Shown here piece after piece: positions 60,808 to 64,000 of a stretch of 64,000 nucleotides of DNA. Every line of letters starts with the position of its first letter. Within the stretch, counting starts at the first letter, position 1. Where the stretch lies: positions 2,543,958-2,607,957 of the forward strand of contig NZ_JAKVOI010000001.1 in assembly GCF_022482905.1 (NCBI RefSeq), given 5' to 3'. The stretch is from Clostridium sp. GTDB lineage: Bacteria > Bacillota > Clostridia > Clostridiales > Clostridiaceae. The translations under genes were made by a program, and so were the position numbers. The notes under the pieces were generated by a model. That model had not been told where the DNA came from and made no database searches. It saw only the letters and a program-made list of their open reading frames with translations.

Positions 60808-61641
60808 TTACCATATTCCCAAAATTCCTCCTACTGCTCCTATTGCTATAAGAATAGCCAATACTGTTGTAGCCTTGAATTTTTTATTTAGCAGTTTTAA
60901 CGATAATAATGTTATTATCAAAGGCAGTAGATTCAGCAAAAGTTTATCAAGTACATCTTTTTGTATACTTAAACCACTTGCACCCATCTTCAAATTGACA
61001 TATGTTGTAAGCTGTACAAAATTTGCCGATAATGCACCCAGAACTATTGCTCCCATTGTCGTAGCCATCGTCATAACCTTCTTGAGTAAATTACCTGCCA
61101 ATATTTTTTGAATTCCTTCCCGTCCAAGTTTATATCCCTGCATCCACATATAATATGCTAGAGAAATCGTGATACCCATTATTAATACTGAATACGATAT
61201 AGGTCCCAATAAATTTCCCTCTGAACCTAAACTTATCCCGAATGAAAGCAATATAGGTACAAGAGTTCCCTGCACTAGAGTATCTCCAATTCCCGCAAAT
61301 GGTCCCATCAATCCAGTTTTAAGTCCATTTATCATCTCATCACTTATAGCCTCTCCATTGGCTCTTTGTTCTTCCATAGCTATTACCATTCCATGTATTA
61401 CTCCACCAAAATTGGGCTCAGTGTTGAAAAATTCCATATGTCTTTTTATTGCTGCTTTAAACTCTGACTCATCATCTCTATACAACTTCTTAATTATCGG
61501 AGCGAGACAGTGAACCATTGCTGTAGATTGCAATCTTTCATAATTGTAATTTGAATGTGAAAAGAATGTCCATCTCCAAAAAGCTTTAATTACATCTTTT
61601 TTACTGAGTTTTTTAGTTTTCTTATCAACCTCCTGCATCAT
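60808..61641 (-). CDS. PTS mannose/fructose/sorbose-family EIID
   Basis: 277 residues. Typical start KKDVIKAFWRWTFFSHSNYNYER, then EFFNTEPNFGGVIHGMVIAMEEQRANG and GLMGPFAGIGDTLVQGTLVPIL, and three to four C-terminal membrane helices. With EIIC it forms the membrane part of the transporter. It overlaps the EIIC gene by four bases. Confidence 0.95.
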   Translation of the reverse strand: MMQEVDKKTKKLSKKDVIKAFWRWTFFSHSNYNYERLQSTAMVHCLAPIIKKLYRDDESEFKAAIKRHMEFFNTEPNFGGVIHGMVIAMEEQRANGEAISDEMINGLKTGLMGPFAGIGDTLVQGTLVPILLSFGISLGSEGNLLGPISYSVLIMGITISLAYYMWMQGYKLGREGIQKILAGNLLKKVMTMATTMGAIVLGALSANFVQLTTYVNLKMGASGLSIQKDVLDKLLLNLLPLIITLLSLKLLNKKFKATTVLAILIAIGAVGGILGIW

Positions 61642-62405
61642 GCATTCCCCCCTTCTCGCAACATCAAAAGCTGAGTATAAATGTAGGCCACTATAAATGC
61701 AAATACCGAAATTACAAGTACTGTCAATTTAAAATAGCTTAATGAAAGAAATCCTAACATAAAAAATAATATTGTTTCTTTTCTCCCTATTGCCTTTAAA
61801 TTCATTGCAATACCTAATGCAGGTAATATTCCTCCTATAACCGTCAATATATGAAGTGGCGTTCCTCCTAAAGTATCAATAGCTCCCTTAACTGCACCCG
61901 AGCCAAAATATGAAGCAAGAGTAACTGGAATTACACAAAGTAAAAATATACAAATTTGAGGAAGAATTATGTGGTAGAGATAAATTATCTTTTTAAGCTC
62001 TCCTTTTTCTGCTGCGACGTCGGCCATATGAACAAATGCTATATCAATAGTCATATGAGTTACCCAAACTATAGTTCCCAACAATCCTAGCGGTATAGCA
62101 AGAGTAATCGCAACATTTGGAGAAACATTCGCAGCTATTCCAAGTGCAGTTCCAAGTATGCCTGCCAATCCTGGATCTACTGGTGATGTACCTCCTGCAG
62201 TTATAAAGGCTAAATATGGAAGGTTTATTGCTGCTCCAATTATACATCCTTGCACCGGATCCCCAAGAACAATCCCTACTAGTGTACCTCCAACAAGCGG
62301 TCTCATAACAGTCGTGCCTCCCATAAGAGTCAACCAAGGTGTTCCAATATAACCCAAATAATAAATAATCCCTATCAATACTGCTTGCCAAAGATGAATC
62401 TGCAT
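61638..62405 (-). CDS. PTS mannose/fructose/sorbose-family EIIC
   Basis: 255 residues from ATG 62405 (AAAGGAG about 8 bases upstream). Seven to eight hydrophobic helices with the family pattern: WQAVLIGIIYYLGYIGTPWL near the start, GTLVGIVLGDPVQGCIIGAAINLPYLAFI, GTSPVDPGLAGILGTALGIA, and GGILPALGIAMNLKAIGRKE. It forms the sugar channel together with EIID. Confidence 0.95.
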   Translation of the reverse strand: MQIHLWQAVLIGIIYYLGYIGTPWLTLMGGTTVMRPLVGGTLVGIVLGDPVQGCIIGAAINLPYLAFITAGGTSPVDPGLAGILGTALGIAANVSPNVAITLAIPLGLLGTIVWVTHMTIDIAFVHMADVAAEKGELKKIIYLYHIILPQICIFLLCVIPVTLASYFGSGAVKGAIDTLGGTPLHILTVIGGILPALGIAMNLKAIGRKETILFFMLGFLSLSYFKLTVLVISVFAFIVAYIYTQLLMLREGGNA

Positions 62406-62421
62406 TGACATCCTCTCCTTT

Positions 62422-62895
62422 TTACAAAAACTTTTCTACTTTTACCGCATTGTCTTCAGGAATAATCTGTATTCTTACATCAACTCCCTTCTGGATTACT
62501 TGCTTCAATATGTCTTTTTCTTCATCAGATGCGGATATATTCTTATATAATTTCTTTCTCTTTACATTCGCTCCCATCCCTCCTATAATCAGCTCTTTAA
62601 GGTGCACTCCATTTTGGATAAGCCTATATACTGTATCTGGTGTTTTAACAAGCAGTATTATTCTGTCTCCATTGTCTTCACCCATTAGAAATTTTGCACC
62701 AGACTCTATGTCGAAGACATCCAACTTTACTCCGGGCGGTACTGCTACCTGTAAAATAGATTTTAAGAACGTATCTCCAGCAACCCCGTCATCAACAATG
62801 ACAATTTTATTACCCTGTGTATAATGCAGCCAGGCTGTCATAACCTGTCCATGTATCAACCTGTCATCTATTCTTGTCAGCACTATATTTACCAT
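62422..62895 (-). CDS. PTS mannose/fructose/sorbose-family EIIB
   Basis: 157 residues. The phosphorylated histidine is in LTRIDDRLIHGQVMTAWLHY (His15), followed by IVIVDDGVAGDTFLK and LLVKTPDTVYRLIQNGVHLKEL. RBS AGGAGATGA. It takes phosphate from the EIIA of the next upstream gene, which ends four bases away. Confidence 0.96.
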   Translation of the reverse strand: MVNIVLTRIDDRLIHGQVMTAWLHYTQGNKIVIVDDGVAGDTFLKSILQVAVPPGVKLDVFDIESGAKFLMGEDNGDRIILLVKTPDTVYRLIQNGVHLKELIIGGMGANVKRKKLYKNISASDEEKDILKQVIQKGVDVRIQIIPEDNAVKVEKFL

Positions 62896-62899
62896 ATAA

Positions 62900-63331
62900 T
62901 CATCTCCTATAATTTTTTATATTGGCTTTTTTCATTTCATCGAAAAATTCTTTTATACCATCCTTTCCACATTTCATCACATATTCCGCTAATTCGTCCA
63001 ACTTCATGGAATTTCTCATATTTAACGCCTCCAATATCATTGGCAAATTTATCCCACAAATAGATCTATATTTATGGTGAATTAGATATTTGCTGTTTAC
63101 CGCAGTAGTATTATATGGGCTGGCACAGTATAAATCAGAGAATACCAAAACTCCTTCTCCTTCATCCAATTCAATTATACTGTCAAGTACTTTTTTACCG
63201 AATAGCTCTATACTGTCACCATGATATAGTCCAAAACACTTGCATTTTTTTTGTTTTCCCATAATAAGCTCCACACTGTTCAACAATCCCTTTGCAAAAT
63301 CACCATGTGTTACAACCAATACTCCTATCAT
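62900..63331 (-). CDS. PTS mannose/fructose/sorbose-family EIIA
   Basis: 143 residues. EIIA-Man fold with the active histidine in GVLVVTHGDFAKGLLNSVEL (His9/10 region), then EGVLVFSDLYCASPYNTTA. First gene of the operon, 41 bases downstream of the sigma-54-type promoter at 63372-63388, with RBS AAGGAGGATAG. Confidence 0.95.
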   Translation of the reverse strand: MIGVLVVTHGDFAKGLLNSVELIMGKQKKCKCFGLYHGDSIELFGKKVLDSIIELDEGEGVLVFSDLYCASPYNTTAVNSKYLIHHKYRSICGINLPMILEALNMRNSMKLDELAEYVMKCGKDGIKEFFDEMKKANIKNYRR

Positions 63332-63371
63332 TATTTTTCTATCCTCCTTTCAATAGCTTACCTACTTTAAC

Positions 63372-63388
63372 AGCAAAAATGGTGCCAA
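63372..63388 (-). promoter_or_regulatory. Sigma-54 (-24/-12) promoter of the mannose-family PTS operon
   Basis: Minus strand TTGGCACCATTTTTGCT matches TTGGCAC-N5-TTGCT in full, with GG (63386-63385) and GC (63374-63373) exactly 10 bases apart. A perfect 12-bp palindrome ATTTGCGCAAAT (63440-63451) lies about 55 bases upstream and is a candidate activator site, though it also borders the terminator of the upstream gene. Confidence 0.9.
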
Positions 63389-63450
63389 TAAATATACTGA
63401 CAACTGTGTAAAAAGCTTACGATACATTGATTTAAACACATTTGCGCAAA

Positions 63451-63479
63451 TAAAAAACGGTCTTTTCTAAAACCGTTTT
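63451..63479 (-). terminator. Terminator of the LevR-type gene at the right edge
   Basis: AAAACGGT (63454-63461) pairs with ACCGTTTT (63472-63479). The minus strand continues into a T-run ending at 63452. It separates the activator gene from the PTS promoter. Confidence 0.82.
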
Positions 63480-63536
63480 CACAATATATATCTTTTAATA
63501 TGTGTGTAACAATATTTTTACAATCTGTGTATAATG

Positions 63537-64000
63537 TTACTTGTATATATTTAACATTTCTACTATATATGCAAATTCTGAATCAGGTATCATAATGCCA
63601 AAAGCATTCTCTACGATCTGGAAACTCGATTTTAATATCAAAAAGGTATGCTGTCCATTTTCTTTCAAGCTAGATAATTTTCTATATTGCAGCGGTTCAC
63701 CTTTAATTACCCTTTCAAGCATACTTATACAATGAAATATAAATTTGATCTTCAAACCTTTGTCGTCCTGTATATTTAGCTTCTTTAAAATTTCAGCGTA
63801 CACCTGACTTAACAGTATATATGCTTTTCTTGGGTTTAAAAAAGTAAGTACTTCTTCCAATAGGTTCATCATTCTATCTTCATCAAAGCTAAAATAATCA
63901 GCTTCCATTTTCAAATCATTATTCTGTTCTGATTTGGATTCCCTCTCTATTTCAATTCCCTGACCTATAAAAGTACTTGCACTATTAACTTCTTCAACCA
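63537..64000 (-). CDS. LevR-family activator, C-terminal fragment (PRD)
   Basis: The frame is open to the right edge, so only the last 153 codons are present. The sequence ends with a PRD-like helical domain: PRKAYILLSQVYAEILKKLN, FIFHCISMLERVIKGEP (with the conserved His before a Leu/Glu-Arg helix) and FGIMIPDSEFAYIVEMLNIYK. This matches in form the C-terminal PRD of the LevR-type activator at 47853. The location beside a sigma-54-type PTS promoter makes it the probable activator of the mannose-family operon. The AAA+ domain lies outside the window. Confidence 0.8.
   Translation of the reverse strand, partial: VEEVNSASTFIGQGIEIERESKSEQNNDLKMEADYFSFDEDRMMNLLEEVLTFLNPRKAYILLSQVYAEILKKLNIQDDKGLKIKFIFHCISMLERVIKGEPLQYRKLSSLKENGQHTFLILKSSFQIVENAFGIMIPDSEFAYIVEMLNIYK

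Overview
The window looks like a chromosomal segment of a low-GC, spore-forming Clostridium (cluster I type). The evidence is AT-rich intergenic DNA, strong GGAGG ribosome sites with frequent TTG/GTG starts, spore-coat and cortex genes (cwlJ, gerQ, tgl), CWB2 cell-wall proteins, and LevR/sigma-54 controlled PTS operons. The species cannot be fixed from sequence alone. No rRNA, tRNA, CRISPR array, IS element or prophage was seen.

Left third (1-28.6 kb): mixed surface, spore, defence and housekeeping genes. Two CWB2 wall proteins (one cut by the window edge) precede a cwlJ-gerQ pair in which GerQ carries an acidic N-terminus and a collagen-like stretch. An RloA/RloB-type ATPase plus TOPRIM-like pair follows, then a TtcA-like thiolase, an orphan sensor kinase, a secreted GxGYxYP protein with a D-aminoacylase-like amidohydrolase, a secreted cysteine phosphatase, a MATE pump, an Rpn nuclease, a yefM-yoeB toxin-antitoxin pair with a textbook operator, asnB, a PLL-like lectin, a class B sortase with a YibE/F protein and a wall-anchored metallophosphatase, an unknown gene coupled to spore transglutaminase tgl, malQ and an aminotransferase. 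Two tiny tandem genes close the region.

Middle (28.6-47.7 kb): a large aldarate (glucarate/galactarate) regulon. GudD (two copies) and GarD give 5-keto-4-deoxyglucarate. A DapA-family enzyme probably cleaves it to pyruvate and tartronate semialdehyde. GarR reduces the semialdehyde and a glycerate kinase feeds glycolysis. DASS and GntP permeases are the likely importers. The glycerate kinase operon also encodes a GlpA-like flavoprotein, a second flavoprotein, a DUF1667 protein and a LarA-type racemase, whose role here is not explained by the known pathway. A CdaR-type activator lies at one end. I found the same two-part promoter six times, one before each transcription unit: a TTTGTGCAA-TGAATATTG box abutting the -35, a -10 exactly 17 bp further on, and a second TGCA box 42-43 bp upstream.

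Right end (47.8-64 kb): two PTS operons, each next to a LevR-family sigma-54 activator and each headed by a -24/-12 promoter (GG-N10-GC). The first is a galactitol-type PTS with DgoD-like dehydratase, KDPG-type aldolase, and two dehydrogenases. The second is a mannose-family PTS with a DhnA-type aldolase and a zinc alcohol dehydrogenase. Between them lie an mntA gene with a deleted hepT and a second Rpn nuclease. A short match to the same mntA-hepT junction at 47.8 kb suggests another, almost erased cassette.
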